NCBI RefSeq assembly: GCF_020622345.1
Contig: NZ_JACNMO010000031.1
Coordinates: 1 to 56,802 of the forward strand
Length of the DNA stretch: 56,802 nucleotides
Reading direction: 5' to 3'
From: Roseobacter weihaiensis
GTDB lineage: Bacteria; Pseudomonadota; Alphaproteobacteria; Rhodobacterales; Rhodobacteraceae
Positions 17,063 through 25,756 of this stretch are shown in pieces. The position numbers were made by a program, and so were the translations under genes. Below the pieces are notes generated by a model. It was not told where the DNA came from, did no database searches, and worked only from the letters and a program-made list of their open reading frames with translations. Positions within the stretch are counted from its first letter, which is position 1, and each line of letters starts with the position of its first letter.

Positions 17063-17680
17063 TCAGCTCTTCGGCGCCGTTTCGGGGAAATTCCGAAAGG
17101 CAGCGGCGATCAGATCAAGCATATGGCTCCGGGCCACATCGGGGCTGATCATCACGATGCTTGGGCGGCACGCCAGCGATACCAGCCCATGCACCGAGGC
17201 CCAGAGCAGCAGAAAGAACTGCCGGTGCTGTTGGTTGCCGGGATCGCCGTCGCCGGCGCGGATCAGCATTTCCAGCAGACCCTCCTGCAATTCGGCTGTC
17301 TTGACGTCCAACTCCAGATCACTGTCGCGTTCGAAAAGCATGTACCAGCGCCGCGGCTCCGAACGGGCAAAGTCGAAGTAGGCTTCTCCGATCGCAATGA
17401 CCCGCGCCCGCGCGTCAGCGGGGGCAGCTTCCAGGGCCGCGCGCAGGGCCTTGGCCAACCGGTCAGAGCAGCGCGTATTCACCGCCCGCACCACCCCGTC
17501 GAGATCGCCAAACGCGTTGTAAAGAGACCCCACGGAGATCCCCAGTTCCTTGGCCAACCCGCGCGCGTTCAGCGCACCGCCCCCTTGTTCAAGAACGATG
17601 CGCTCTGCCACGGTCGTTGCGCGTTCGCGGATATCAGCGAGATTTCGGTCGCGGCGTGACAGGGTTTCATTGGTGTTCAT
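17063..17680 (-). CDS. TetR/AcrR-family transcriptional regulator
   Basis: The N-terminal helix-turn-helix of this 205-residue regulator is clear: ARGLAKELGISVGSLYNAFGDLDGV at residues ~40-65. The C-terminal ligand domain contains a RRWYMLFE motif, seen in the TetR_C_33/WHG group. It lies downstream of gabD on the same strand with a ~325-base gap in which no gene is seen. An inverted repeat over its own start codon suggests autoregulation. The effector and other targets are unknown. Confidence 0.85.
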   Translation of the reverse strand: MNTNETLSRRDRNLADIRERATTVAERIVLEQGGGALNARGLAKELGISVGSLYNAFGDLDGVVRAVNTRCSDRLAKALRAALEAAPADARARVIAIGEAYFDFARSEPRRWYMLFERDSDLELDVKTAELQEGLLEMLIRAGDGDPGNQQHRQFFLLLWASVHGLVSLACRPSIVMISPDVARSHMLDLIAAAFRNFPETAPKS

Positions 17681-17696
17681 ATGACCATGTCATGTG
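17678..17696. promoter_or_regulatory. candidate TetR operator over the regulator start
   Basis: CATATGAC (17678-17685) and GTCATGTG (17689-17696) form an imperfect dyad, with 7 of 8 pairs around a 3-base centre. It overlaps the start codon of the TetR gene, a typical position for self-repression. The assignment is by position and symmetry only. Confidence 0.35.
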
Positions 17697-18006
17697 GGAC
17701 TGGTTTCGCTTTGTCAATTTCAGAAGGGCTGCGCGCCTCCCGGCGCAGAGCGGCAGACCCGATCCAAGTGGTCATTTGACGGCGTGAAGCGCGCGATTGC
17801 GCCAAAGATGGCGGTCCTGATCCGCGGTGGTGGGGACTAGGGAGGCTGCAGGAGCCCGCAGGCGGTTCATGCCACCGGTCCTAATCGGCGGGAGGTCAAA
17901 ATGCGAGCCGATGTTCGCCTTGATTGACCCCTGATTGGCGGTGCTACAGAAGCTGGCCACCTCAGAATATCTACGATGGCCCGTTGGGTCTGGCTGTTCT
18001 TGGGCG

Positions 18007-19485
18007 TCAGACAGACATACAGACGTATTTCATCTCGAGGAAATCTTCGATCCCGTGGTGTGAACCTTCGCGCCCAAGACCGGATTGCTTCACACCGCCA
18101 AAGGGGCCGAGCTCCGTCGATATGATGCCGGTGTTGACCCCAACGATCCCGTATTCGAGCGCCTCCGCCACTTTGTAGACCCGGCTGAGGTCCTTGGCGT
18201 AGAAATAGGAAGCCAGGCCAAAGATCGTGTCGTTGGCCATCGCGATGACCTCATCCTCGTCGTCGAACTTGAAAAGCGGGGCAAGCGGGCCAAAGGTTTC
18301 CTCCTGCGCGACCTGCATGTCTTGCGTCACACCTGTCAGGATCGTGGGGGCGAAAAAGGTACCGTCCATGTCGTTCTGTGCGGAACCGAGGATCGCTTCG
18401 GCGCCTTTGCCGATGGCATCCTTGATATGTTCCTGCACCTTCGTGGCCGCATCCGTACTGATGAGCGGGCCCAGATCGGTGCCGTCTTCGAGGCCATCAC
18501 CGACTTTCATCTCGGCCACACGGACTTTGAGCTTGTCCGCGAAGGCGTCGTAGACACCGGCCTGCACATAGATGCGATTGGCGCAGACGCAGGTCTGACC
18601 ATTGTTGCGGAACTTGCACAGGATTGCGCCCTCGACGGCGGCATCGAGATCGGCGTCGTCAAAGACGATGAAGGGCGCATTGCCGCCGAGCTCCATGGAG
18701 CATTTCATCACCTGATCGGCCGCCTGTTTGAGCAGGATGCGCCCAACCTCCGTCGACCCTGTAAAGGTCAGCTTCCGCACGGTGGGGTTTTCGCAGAACT
18801 CCTTGCCGACTTCGGAGGCGGAGGCGGAGGGCACCACGTTGAAGACCCCGGCCGGGATACCCGCACGTTCCGCCAATACCCCCATGACGAGCGCTGAGAG
18901 CGGCGTTTCCATCGCCGGGCGGGCCACAAAGGAGCATCCGACCGCCAGCGCCGGTGCCGCCTTGCGCGTGATCATGGCGTTGGGGAAATTCCACGGTGTG
19001 ATGGAGGCGGCCACCCCGATGGGCTGCTTGAGAACAGTGATCCGCTTATCGCGTTGGTGGCCCGGAATGGTCTCGCCGTAGACCCGCTTGGCCTGTTCGC
19101 CCATAAACTCGATGAAGCTCGCCCCATAGGTGATTTCGCCCTTGGCCTCGGCCAGCGGCTTGCCTTGTTCTGCGGTCAGGATGGTTGCCAGATCATCGGC
19201 ATTTTCCATCATCAGGTCGAACCATTTGCGCAACACGCCGGCGCGCTCCTTGCCGGTCCAGCTGGCCCAGTCCTTCTGGGCGCTTTCCGCCTGTGCGATG
19301 GCCCCTGCCACTTGCGCGCGGCTGACGTTTGCCACCTGTGCGATGACGTCGCCACGGGCCGGGTTGGTCACATCAAAGGTGCCATCCTCGCCGTCGACCC
19401 AAGCGCCACCAATGTAGGCGCGGGTTTCCAGCAGGCTGGGATCCTTGAGCAGGGATTTGAGGTTGGTTGCCGGAAAATCTTTCAT
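18007..19485 (-). CDS. gabD: succinate-semialdehyde dehydrogenase GabD
   Basis: This cytosolic NAD(P)-dependent aldehyde dehydrogenase oxidises succinate semialdehyde to succinate in 4-aminobutyrate breakdown. It has 492 residues. The coenzyme motif FTGSTEVGR, catalytic Glu in MELGGNAPF and catalytic Cys in NNGQTCVCANR are visible. The C-terminal GVKQSGLGREGSHHGIEDFLEMKY is the usual GabD ending. The start at 19485 is supported by AAAGGA upstream; the 90-codon open extension upstream does not resemble the family. No gabT is adjacent. A related semialdehyde as substrate cannot be excluded. Confidence 0.9.
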   Translation of the reverse strand: MKDFPATNLKSLLKDPSLLETRAYIGGAWVDGEDGTFDVTNPARGDVIAQVANVSRAQVAGAIAQAESAQKDWASWTGKERAGVLRKWFDLMMENADDLATILTAEQGKPLAEAKGEITYGASFIEFMGEQAKRVYGETIPGHQRDKRITVLKQPIGVAASITPWNFPNAMITRKAAPALAVGCSFVARPAMETPLSALVMGVLAERAGIPAGVFNVVPSASASEVGKEFCENPTVRKLTFTGSTEVGRILLKQAADQVMKCSMELGGNAPFIVFDDADLDAAVEGAILCKFRNNGQTCVCANRIYVQAGVYDAFADKLKVRVAEMKVGDGLEDGTDLGPLISTDAATKVQEHIKDAIGKGAEAILGSAQNDMDGTFFAPTILTGVTQDMQVAQEETFGPLAPLFKFDDEDEVIAMANDTIFGLASYFYAKDLSRVYKVAEALEYGIVGVNTGIISTELGPFGGVKQSGLGREGSHHGIEDFLEMKYVCMSV

Positions 19486-19972
19486 GCCATGTCCTTTGCA
19501 AAAACACTTCTGTCTGAATTTCAACTCTGGCCCTGTTTGTCCAGTTCCATCGCGGGGGGGAAGATTGATGATGCTTTTGCGGATGAAACCTACTCCCAAA
19601 TCGGGCTGCGGCGGCGGGGGCTTGTCGGGCAGGGCACGCCGCCAGTGCGGTGCCGGGTTTTTTATGCGCCAAACCCGCGCCTCAGACGACCGTGTCTTTG
19701 GGCGGGGGTAAACGGGCACCCCGCCTTCCTGCAACGCGCAGAGGCCTTGGGTCATGTCTCAAGCGTCCAGAAGTGGCGGCGCCTCTTTGACGTCCTTGAC
19801 GCGTTTCAGGACCCCAAGAGCGCTTCGGTCCGTTTTCTCATCCACCAATAAGGCTTGATTGGTCGGCCACTTTGGGCCAAGAGGCGGGTAGGCTGCGGGC
19901 GATGGCGTCGCCCGTGCATGCTGGCCTTGATTGTCCTGAACGCCGGGACCTTTCTGCAAAGGAGGGTCTGAC
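19486..19972. other. intergenic region without recognisable gene
   Basis: This divergent region between gabD and the creatinase gene is about 490 bases long. It is open on both strands in places, but the translations are rich in Arg and Pro and resemble no protein. It presumably holds the promoters for both genes. No clear -35/-10 pair or strong dyad was found apart from a short CCAAT/ATTGG repeat near 19845-19862. Confidence 0.5.
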
Positions 19973-21196
19973 ATGACCGCCCCATCCAACGACGCCCGCC
20001 CTGACATGTACCGCTATCATAATGGCGAAAAGTCTCCGCTGCCCTTCGAGGCGGTGGAATACGAATCCCGGCTCACCGAGCTGCGCGAGCGGATGCAGGC
20101 AGCAGGTGCCACCGCTGCCGTGTTCACATCGATGCATAACACCGCCTATTATTCGGGGTTTCTCTATTGTGCGTTCGGGCGGCCTTACGGGTTGGTCGTG
20201 ACGGAAACCGATGCCGTGACCATCAGTGCCGGCATTGACGCAGGCCAGCCCTGGCGGCGCAGCTTTGCGGACAATATCACCTATACCGACTGGCAGCGGG
20301 ATAACTTCTGGCGGGCGGTGGCCAGCGTGACGGGCAAGAACCAGATCGTGGGCTATGAGGGGGATCACCTGACATGTATGCAGCGCGACAAGCTGGAGGA
20401 TTTTCTGAGCCCGCTGACCATGGTCGACCTGTTCGAGACAACGATGCGCCAGAGGATGCATAAATCCGAGGCCGAGATCGCGCTCATCCGGCAGGGCGCA
20501 GAGGTGGCGGATGTGGGCGGTTACGCCATCCGCGAGGCGATCAGACCGGGCGTGCGCGAGATTGATGTCGCGATGGCCGGGCGCGACGCGATGGAGCTGG
20601 AGATTGCAAAGCGGTTTCCCGATGCCGAATACCGTGACACCTGGGTCTGGTTCCAGTCGGGCCTGAACACGGACGGCGCGCATAACCCCGTCACTGCGCG
20701 GGCTTTGGAGCGGGGCGATATCCTCAGTCTCAACGCCTTTCCGATGATTTCAGGGTATTACACGGCACTGGAACGGACGCTTTTCGTGCAGGAGTGCGAT
20801 ACTGCCAGTCTGAAGATCTGGGAAGCCAATGTCGCGGCGCATGAATATGGGATGCGCCTGCTGAAACCGGGGTCTTCCTGCGCGCAGATCACCCACAAGA
20901 TCAACAGCTTCTTCGAAGAACGGGACCTGCTTCAGTACCGCACCTTCGGATACGGCCATTCCTTTGGCGTGCTGAGCCACTACTACGGGCGCGAGGCCGG
21001 GCTGGAGCTGCGCGAGGATATCGACACGGTGCTCGAGCCCGGCATGGTCATCTCGATGGAGCCGATGCTGACCATTGCCCAAGGCCAGCCCGGTGCCGGG
21101 GGGTACCGTGAACACGATATTCTGGTCATCATCGAAGAGGGGGCCGAAAACATCACCGGTTACCCTTACGGTCCGGCGTTCAACATCATAGGCTAG
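19973..21196 (+). CDS. creatinase (creatine amidinohydrolase)
   Basis: Creatinase hydrolyses creatine to sarcosine and urea. The protein has 407 residues and matches the pita-bread M24-fold creatinase family along its whole length, including TDWQRDN, INTDGAHNPVT-like text and HSFGVLSHYYGREAGLEL. His237, Glu267 and Glu363 correspond with a constant offset of five to His232, Glu262 and Glu358 of Pseudomonas creatinase. The metal ligands of true M24 aminopeptidases are not expected in this subgroup. GGAGG precedes the ATG. No creatininase, sarcosine oxidase or urease gene is nearby, so the rest of the pathway must lie elsewhere. Confidence 0.9.
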   Translation: MTAPSNDARPDMYRYHNGEKSPLPFEAVEYESRLTELRERMQAAGATAAVFTSMHNTAYYSGFLYCAFGRPYGLVVTETDAVTISAGIDAGQPWRRSFADNITYTDWQRDNFWRAVASVTGKNQIVGYEGDHLTCMQRDKLEDFLSPLTMVDLFETTMRQRMHKSEAEIALIRQGAEVADVGGYAIREAIRPGVREIDVAMAGRDAMELEIAKRFPDAEYRDTWVWFQSGLNTDGAHNPVTARALERGDILSLNAFPMISGYYTALERTLFVQECDTASLKIWEANVAAHEYGMRLLKPGSSCAQITHKINSFFEERDLLQYRTFGYGHSFGVLSHYYGREAGLELREDIDTVLEPGMVISMEPMLTIAQGQPGAGGYREHDILVIIEEGAENITGYPYGPAFNIIG

Positions 21197-21209
21197 GGCG
21201 GTGCCGCCG

Positions 21210-21231
21210 GGGGCAGGATTAATCCTGCCCC
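21210..21231. terminator. perfect 22-bp palindrome after creatinase
   Basis: GGGGCAGGATT followed by its exact reverse complement AATCCTGCCCC lies 14 bases after the creatinase stop. It could form a strong hairpin on either strand but lacks a T-run, so it may be a rho-assisted terminator, an mRNA-end stabiliser or a protein site. Confidence 0.45.
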
Positions 21232-21298
21232 GCGCTGATGCAAGCGCGCGCAATCTTCCTATATCAAGTCCTGCACGGGCAGAAGAAAGGCTTCGGAT

Positions 21299-21562
21299 AT
21301 GGTACTTGCGCGTATAATGGCACTGGCCCTGGTGGCGCTGTCAGTTGTTTTTGTCTCCCTGTGGTTTTACGCTCGTGCGGCGCGGCGCGAGAAGCTCGAA
21401 GCGCAGTGGGATGAAAATCAGGGCCCGGGGCGGCGTGAAAGCTTTGTCAAAGCGGAGCTGCACGCGTATGAAGGTCCCCTGAAGCGCAAGCTGATCTGGG
21501 GTGTCTATGTGATCCCGCTCTGTCTGATCGCGCTGCTGATCTATGTGACCAACACCGTCTGA
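21299..21562 (+). CDS. small two-helix membrane protein
   Basis: The 87-residue protein has an N-terminal hydrophobic helix (IMALALVALSVVFVSLWFY), a charged middle and a second C-terminal helix (VYVIPLCLIALLIYVTN). It lies 12 bases upstream of the DUF1523 gene and is probably co-transcribed with it. Similar small proteins next to DUF1523 genes seem familiar in roseobacters. Function unknown. Confidence 0.75.
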   Translation: MVLARIMALALVALSVVFVSLWFYARAARREKLEAQWDENQGPGRRESFVKAELHAYEGPLKRKLIWGVYVIPLCLIALLIYVTNTV

Positions 21563-21574
21563 AGGGGTTGAGAG

Positions 21575-22219
21575 ATGTTTTACGTAAAGTGGTTTTTCAT
21601 CCTGAGTTTCTGGCTGCTGATCGGCGGCTTCTTTCACTATACCCTGCCGCAGGTCGATATCGCGCGGATCACGGATACCTATGAAAAACGCGAAAATCCG
21701 GGCGCGAACAGCATCTTCTGGGCGCGTGGTGATGCGGGCAGTGCCTCGGATGTCACGGGCCGGGATGTGTTCTTCATCCAGACCCGTCTCGCGAACGACC
21801 GGGTGATGGTCTACCGCAACGAGGATACCGGCTGGGGCTGGCCGCCCTATTTCAAGTTCGATACGTCAAATTTGCAGGCCGAGGCGGCCGATTTGCGGTC
21901 CACTGCGGCAACCCCGGAGTATGTGGCGATCAAGCATTACGGCTGGCGCCTGGAATTCCTGTCGATCTTTCCCAACGCGCTTTCTGTCTGGCCGGTCGAG
22001 GGGCCGGAAGCAAGCAAGCCCGTTCCTTGGGTCAATATCCTCATCCTGACGCTTTTTGCTGCGGTCTTCTATGGGCTTTGGGTGCGCTGGCGGCGATTCC
22101 GCGAAGCCCGGATCGACCCGAAGCTTGAAGAGATACAGGACAGCTGGGAAGCGACCGAGGACGCCATGGCGGAAAAGCGGGGCAAGCTGCGCCGGTGGTG
22201 GGCCAGACAGCGCAGTTAG
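21575..22219 (+). CDS. DUF1523 family membrane protein
   Basis: The 214-residue protein has an N-terminal membrane helix (WFFILSFWLLIGGFFHY), a periplasmic domain and a second helix near residue 165. A positively charged cytoplasmic C-terminus follows. The segments FHYTLPQVDIARITDTY and YRNEDTGWGWPPYFKFD are hallmarks of DUF1523 as I recall it. No enzymatic motif is visible. It ends tail-to-tail with the HIT gene with only four bases between them. Confidence 0.85.
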   Translation: MFYVKWFFILSFWLLIGGFFHYTLPQVDIARITDTYEKRENPGANSIFWARGDAGSASDVTGRDVFFIQTRLANDRVMVYRNEDTGWGWPPYFKFDTSNLQAEAADLRSTAATPEYVAIKHYGWRLEFLSIFPNALSVWPVEGPEASKPVPWVNILILTLFAAVFYGLWVRWRRFREARIDPKLEEIQDSWEATEDAMAEKRGKLRRWWARQRS

Positions 22220-22223
22220 GCGC

Positions 22224-22604
22224 TTAATCCGCCTTGGGCACCATCCGGCCCATGGGGCGTCCGCCCAGGATGTGGACATGCAGATGCGGTACCTCCTGCA
22301 CCCCGTGCTCGCCTGCGTTCGAGATCAGCCGGAAGCCGTCTCCGGCAGGCAGGTCGACCCCCTCGCAGCGGCAAACCTCGCCGATGGCGCGGGTGTAATC
22401 CACGATCTCGGCCTCAGAGGCTTCGGCGGCAAAGTGATCGTAGCTCACATAAGGTCCCTTCGGGATCACCAGCACATGGGTCGGGGCCTTGGGGTAGAGA
22501 TCGCGAAAGGCAAGGCTGTGTTCCGTTTCCAACACCGTGGTGTTGGGAATTTCACCGCGCAGGATTTTGGCAAATATGTTCTGGTCGTCGTACGAATAGC
22601 CCAT
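22224..22604 (-). CDS. HIT family nucleotide-binding hydrolase
   Basis: This 126-residue histidine-triad protein of the Hint/HinT class typically hydrolyses adenosine phosphoramidates. It shows the N-terminal FAKILRGEIP motif, the middle LVIPKGPYVSYDHF segment and the catalytic HLHVHIL triad followed by GGRPMG. The ATG at 22604 is chosen because GGGGAAG precedes it and the upstream frame is only the antisense of the next gene. It lies 13 bases downstream of the glycosyltransferase gene on the same strand. Confidence 0.93.
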   Translation of the reverse strand: MGYSYDDQNIFAKILRGEIPNTTVLETEHSLAFRDLYPKAPTHVLVIPKGPYVSYDHFAAEASEAEIVDYTRAIGEVCRCEGVDLPAGDGFRLISNAGEHGVQEVPHLHVHILGGRPMGRMVPKAD

Positions 22605-22617
22605 CGGACTTCCCCTT

Positions 22618-24195
22618 TTAGTCTGAAAACAGGTCTTCACTGGTGGCGATATCCAAAGCCGTCGATTGAGGAACGGAGAGGAACGCCGCGAGCGCATGCG
22701 CATTCTCTGCCGGGTCCGAGTGCTGCCGGATGCGCGCGTAATGTTCAAATCCGGCGTCCCGCAGCCGGTCACTTTCAAATAGCATGTCATTGCGGATGGT
22801 GGGCAGCAGCCGGTCAAAGGTTTCTGCCGCGGTCTGCTCACCGGCCAGCCCGACGCGCATCGCGTGACCTTTGAGGTCGTCATCGGTGAAGCTGCAATCC
22901 ACTTCGAGAACCCGTGTCACCGAGCGGTCCGCCGCAAAGTCCTGCAAAAGCTCAAAGTTCGACGGGTCCATGCAGACAATCATGCGGTCGGTCTCGTAGT
23001 AGTCAAACAGCATTCGCATCAGGGCGCGACGATGGCGCGTACGCTTTTCCAGCGAGGTCTGGATGCCCCCCAGATCGGGCAGTGGCGTGTTTTCCTCGTT
23101 AAAGAGGTACTCGACAGAGGGCAGGTTTGTGCGTTGCCGCATCCGGTCCAGCAATCGTTTGGCCACATGCCACTTTTTACACACGATCACCATCAGTTCC
23201 CGCTCGCGGCCCAGGGTCGATTCAGCCTCCCAGAACCGGGTGGCAAAACGACGCCCGATGCGGCCCTGCCCGGTGAGAAACTTGAACAGCGCGGGCCCTT
23301 CGGCAGAGATGGTAAACGACACATCCGAGGCAGAATAAAGCAGGCCGAGGCGGCGTTTGAGCTCCAATGCTGCGGGGCTTATCTTGCGGGCAAAGAGATA
23401 ATCCTGATTGAGCAGCATATCATAGTGGTCATTGTAGAAAGTGACCGGCATGCCGTAGTCCGTGAACATCAGAAAGGTCAGCGTTCGGCTGCGGATCTCG
23501 GTATCCGGGATGAGGTGCGGGACAATCGTTTGAAAGAATGTCTCATCCGGGATCCATGTTGTGGAAAAGAACCGTATGACGTCGCGGCGCTCCCGGATGA
23601 AAGCCAGCACCTTTTCCACCGTCTGGCGGCGCAAGCACCACCACTGGCTGCCGATCCTGATCTCGATATCCTGCGGGAGCTGCCGTTTCAGCCCCAGTTT
23701 CTGTTGCAGTCCCAGCGCGCCGTAGAACAGGGCCTTGTTCTTGCGCTCGTTGAAGTAATGGCGGTAGATCAACCGCTCTTCCTTCATGCCGGTCTTGATC
23801 CAATTGCTTTGGAAATAATCGAAAACTTCGATGAAATCCGCGTCATTCTCATCCAGGTAGGCGTGAGTGTACTCAGCCGATTTGATGGCCATGCAATCGC
23901 CGGACAGCATGTAGAAATGTGTGGCGCGTGGGTAGGCCTCCAGCGCCGCATCGACCGCGTTGAGGGTCGCCTGCACAAGCGACCACTCCCCCCAGCCGCA
24001 TTTCACCCGCTTTGCGGCAAACGTCACATTGGGGTTGTCGGCCAGCGCTGCGCGTATCCGGGCGTGGTGGTCGGCATCCGCGTTGGCATCAAAATGGATC
24101 GCCATGTAATCGCCGGCGGCGGTCAACCGCTCCGCCTGCTGAATGATGGCGTCGGGGTCCTTGTGGCACAGCAGGATATAGGCGATTTTGGCCAA
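22618..24195 (-). CDS. GT14 (core-2/I-branching type) glycosyltransferase with DUF5928 tail
   Basis: This 525-residue cytosolic or membrane-associated enzyme probably transfers GlcNAc or a related sugar. The N-terminal 250 residues show the GT14 pattern: AYILLCHKDPDAI, then WGEWSLVQATLNAVDAAL, THFYMLSGDCMAIKS and a GSQWWCLRRQTVE acceptor segment with DETFFQT. The remaining ~270 residues match a C-terminal domain (DUF5928) that I associate with such enzymes in Rhodobacteraceae; its role is unknown. It is divergent from a sulfotransferase gene, which suggests a shared polysaccharide. Confidence 0.85.
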   Translation of the reverse strand: MAKIAYILLCHKDPDAIIQQAERLTAAGDYMAIHFDANADADHHARIRAALADNPNVTFAAKRVKCGWGEWSLVQATLNAVDAALEAYPRATHFYMLSGDCMAIKSAEYTHAYLDENDADFIEVFDYFQSNWIKTGMKEERLIYRHYFNERKNKALFYGALGLQQKLGLKRQLPQDIEIRIGSQWWCLRRQTVEKVLAFIRERRDVIRFFSTTWIPDETFFQTIVPHLIPDTEIRSRTLTFLMFTDYGMPVTFYNDHYDMLLNQDYLFARKISPAALELKRRLGLLYSASDVSFTISAEGPALFKFLTGQGRIGRRFATRFWEAESTLGRERELMVIVCKKWHVAKRLLDRMRQRTNLPSVEYLFNEENTPLPDLGGIQTSLEKRTRHRRALMRMLFDYYETDRMIVCMDPSNFELLQDFAADRSVTRVLEVDCSFTDDDLKGHAMRVGLAGEQTAAETFDRLLPTIRNDMLFESDRLRDAGFEHYARIRQHSDPAENAHALAAFLSVPQSTALDIATSEDLFSD

Positions 24196-24336
24196 GGCGG
24201 TCTCTACTGCTCTTTGTTGTTGCCGATCTCTCGTTGATAGGCGCGATGGTTCATTGAATAAACCTCAATTATTTGCTTTTTAGGGTGGGACGGCACCCCA
24301 AGGCCGCAATTGAGGCAAGAGCAGGAGAGCGCCCGA

Positions 24337-25155
24337 ATGGGTTTTCCCGGAACATGGATGACCGAGAGTGAAAGCGCGGTCTATCGCGTGGTGCCGAAAT
24401 GTGCCTGCTCCACCATTGGTCAGATCCTGTATTATTCCGACCACGGGCAGTTCTTTGACGGCGACATCCATGATGCGAAACACGGGTTGCACAAATGGGC
24501 GCTGGAGCAAAGCCAGACCCCAATCACGGACAACGTGCGGCAGCATAAATCCTACGCCTTCACCTGCGTGCGAAACCCCTACACGCGGATTCTAAGCTCT
24601 TTTTTTGACAAGATTTGCGGCATTCAGCGCAATGGCAATCGGTATCGCGGCAATCTGGTGCCACAGCTTGTGCAAAAATACGGGATCGAGGTGGGCGGTG
24701 ACGATGGTCAGGAGGCCTTCGACCAGATCGCCTCGTTCCGGCGGTTCCTGCTTTTTGCACGCGACACCATCAAATTCCGCAAGCCCATGGACCCTGACAT
24801 CCACTGGTCGGCCATGTCCGGCCATGTGAGCACCTTCATCGTAAACGGCGGCAGCTACGACAGCATTTTCTGGACCGAAAACTTTAATGACGGCATGCAG
24901 AGCGTACTCGATGCGATTGAGACACCGCATGAGATCACCTTGACAGAGGTACCGCGGTTCAACGAAAGCGAGGGGCATGGCCCCAAACGCGCGCATCCGG
25001 TCGAGGCCTATTTCGACGATCTGTCGATGCATCTGGTTTACGAGATCTACAAGCGTGATTTCGAGCTTTTCAAATACGACTTTGAAAACCCGGGGAACAA
25101 GATGCCGCTCGCAGAGATTGATCTGGACGAAGTACACGCCAAACTTGGCGACTAG
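24337..25155 (+). CDS. sulfotransferase family 2 protein (carbohydrate type)
   Basis: This is a predicted PAPS-dependent carbohydrate sulfotransferase of 272 residues. The 5'-phosphosulfate loop is recognisable as VPKCACSTIGQ and the 3'-phosphate site as FTCVRNPYTRILSSFFDK, the order and spacing of Sulfotransfer_2 enzymes. No signal or membrane segment is seen. The ATG at 24337 follows CAGGAGA at the right distance; a TTG at 24310 is less likely. It lies back-to-back with the GT14 gene, 141 bases apart, so both may modify the same glycan. Confidence 0.85.
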   Translation: MGFPGTWMTESESAVYRVVPKCACSTIGQILYYSDHGQFFDGDIHDAKHGLHKWALEQSQTPITDNVRQHKSYAFTCVRNPYTRILSSFFDKICGIQRNGNRYRGNLVPQLVQKYGIEVGGDDGQEAFDQIASFRRFLLFARDTIKFRKPMDPDIHWSAMSGHVSTFIVNGGSYDSIFWTENFNDGMQSVLDAIETPHEITLTEVPRFNESEGHGPKRAHPVEAYFDDLSMHLVYEIYKRDFELFKYDFENPGNKMPLAEIDLDEVHAKLGD

Positions 25156-25200
25156 TCACGCTTGCTTGTCACCGCCCGTGAAACTGCCTACATCACGCAG

Positions 25201-25689
25201 ATGGCCCAGGTGAAATCATCCTCCAAATCGGACCCCAATTACAAGGTGGTCGCTGAAAACCGCCGCGCGCGGTTTGACTACGCGATCGAGGAAGACGTGG
25301 AATGCGGCATCATCCTCGAAGGTTCCGAGGTGAAATCCCTGCGCGAGGGGGGAGCCAATATCGCGGAAAGCTATGCGGCTGTAGAGGACGGCGAACTTTG
25401 GCTGGTGAACAGCTACATCGCGCCCTACAAACAGGCCAAAACCTTTCAGCATGAGGAGCGCCGCCGCCGCAAGTTGCTGGTGAGCAAAAAGCAGCTCTCT
25501 GATTTTTGGAATGCGACGCAGCGCAAGGGCATGACGCTGGTGCCGCTGGTGCTCTATTTCAACCACCGGGGCATGGCCAAAATCAAGATCGGTGTGGCCA
25601 AAGGTAAAAAGCTGCATGACAAGCGCGAGACCGCCGCCAAGCGCGACTGGTCGCGGCAGAAGTCGCGCCTGATGAAAGATCACGGCTGA
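25201..25689 (+). CDS. smpB: SsrA-binding protein SmpB
   Basis: SmpB binds tmRNA and delivers it to stalled ribosomes for trans-translation. The protein has 162 residues, with the family segments [30 protein letters not shown] and the basic C-terminal tail with [17 protein letters not shown]. The ATG at 25201 gives the usual length; the longer in-frame start at 25162 does not fit. The tmRNA gene itself was not found in the window. Confidence 0.97.
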   Translation: MAQVKSSSKSDPNYKVVAENRRARFDYAIEEDVECGIILEGSEVKSLREGGANIAESYAAVEDGELWLVNSYIAPYKQAKTFQHEERRRRKLLVSKKQLSDFWNATQRKGMTLVPLVLYFNHRGMAKIKIGVAKGKKLHDKRETAAKRDWSRQKSRLMKDHG

Positions 25690-25756
25690 CCCAAGCGGGC
25701 TTGCCAGCCCTGGCCAGTGGCGTTACCCAGAGATGGCTCTACACCGCAGGGAAAAT

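Noticed and set aside
17772-17960. 62-codon minus-strand frame between gabD and tetR
   Set aside because: Briefly considered as an IS remnant, but no transposase motif could be identified.
22864-24237. 457-codon plus-strand frame opposite the GT14 gene
   Set aside because: Composition is that of an antisense shadow; the minus-strand gene is convincing.
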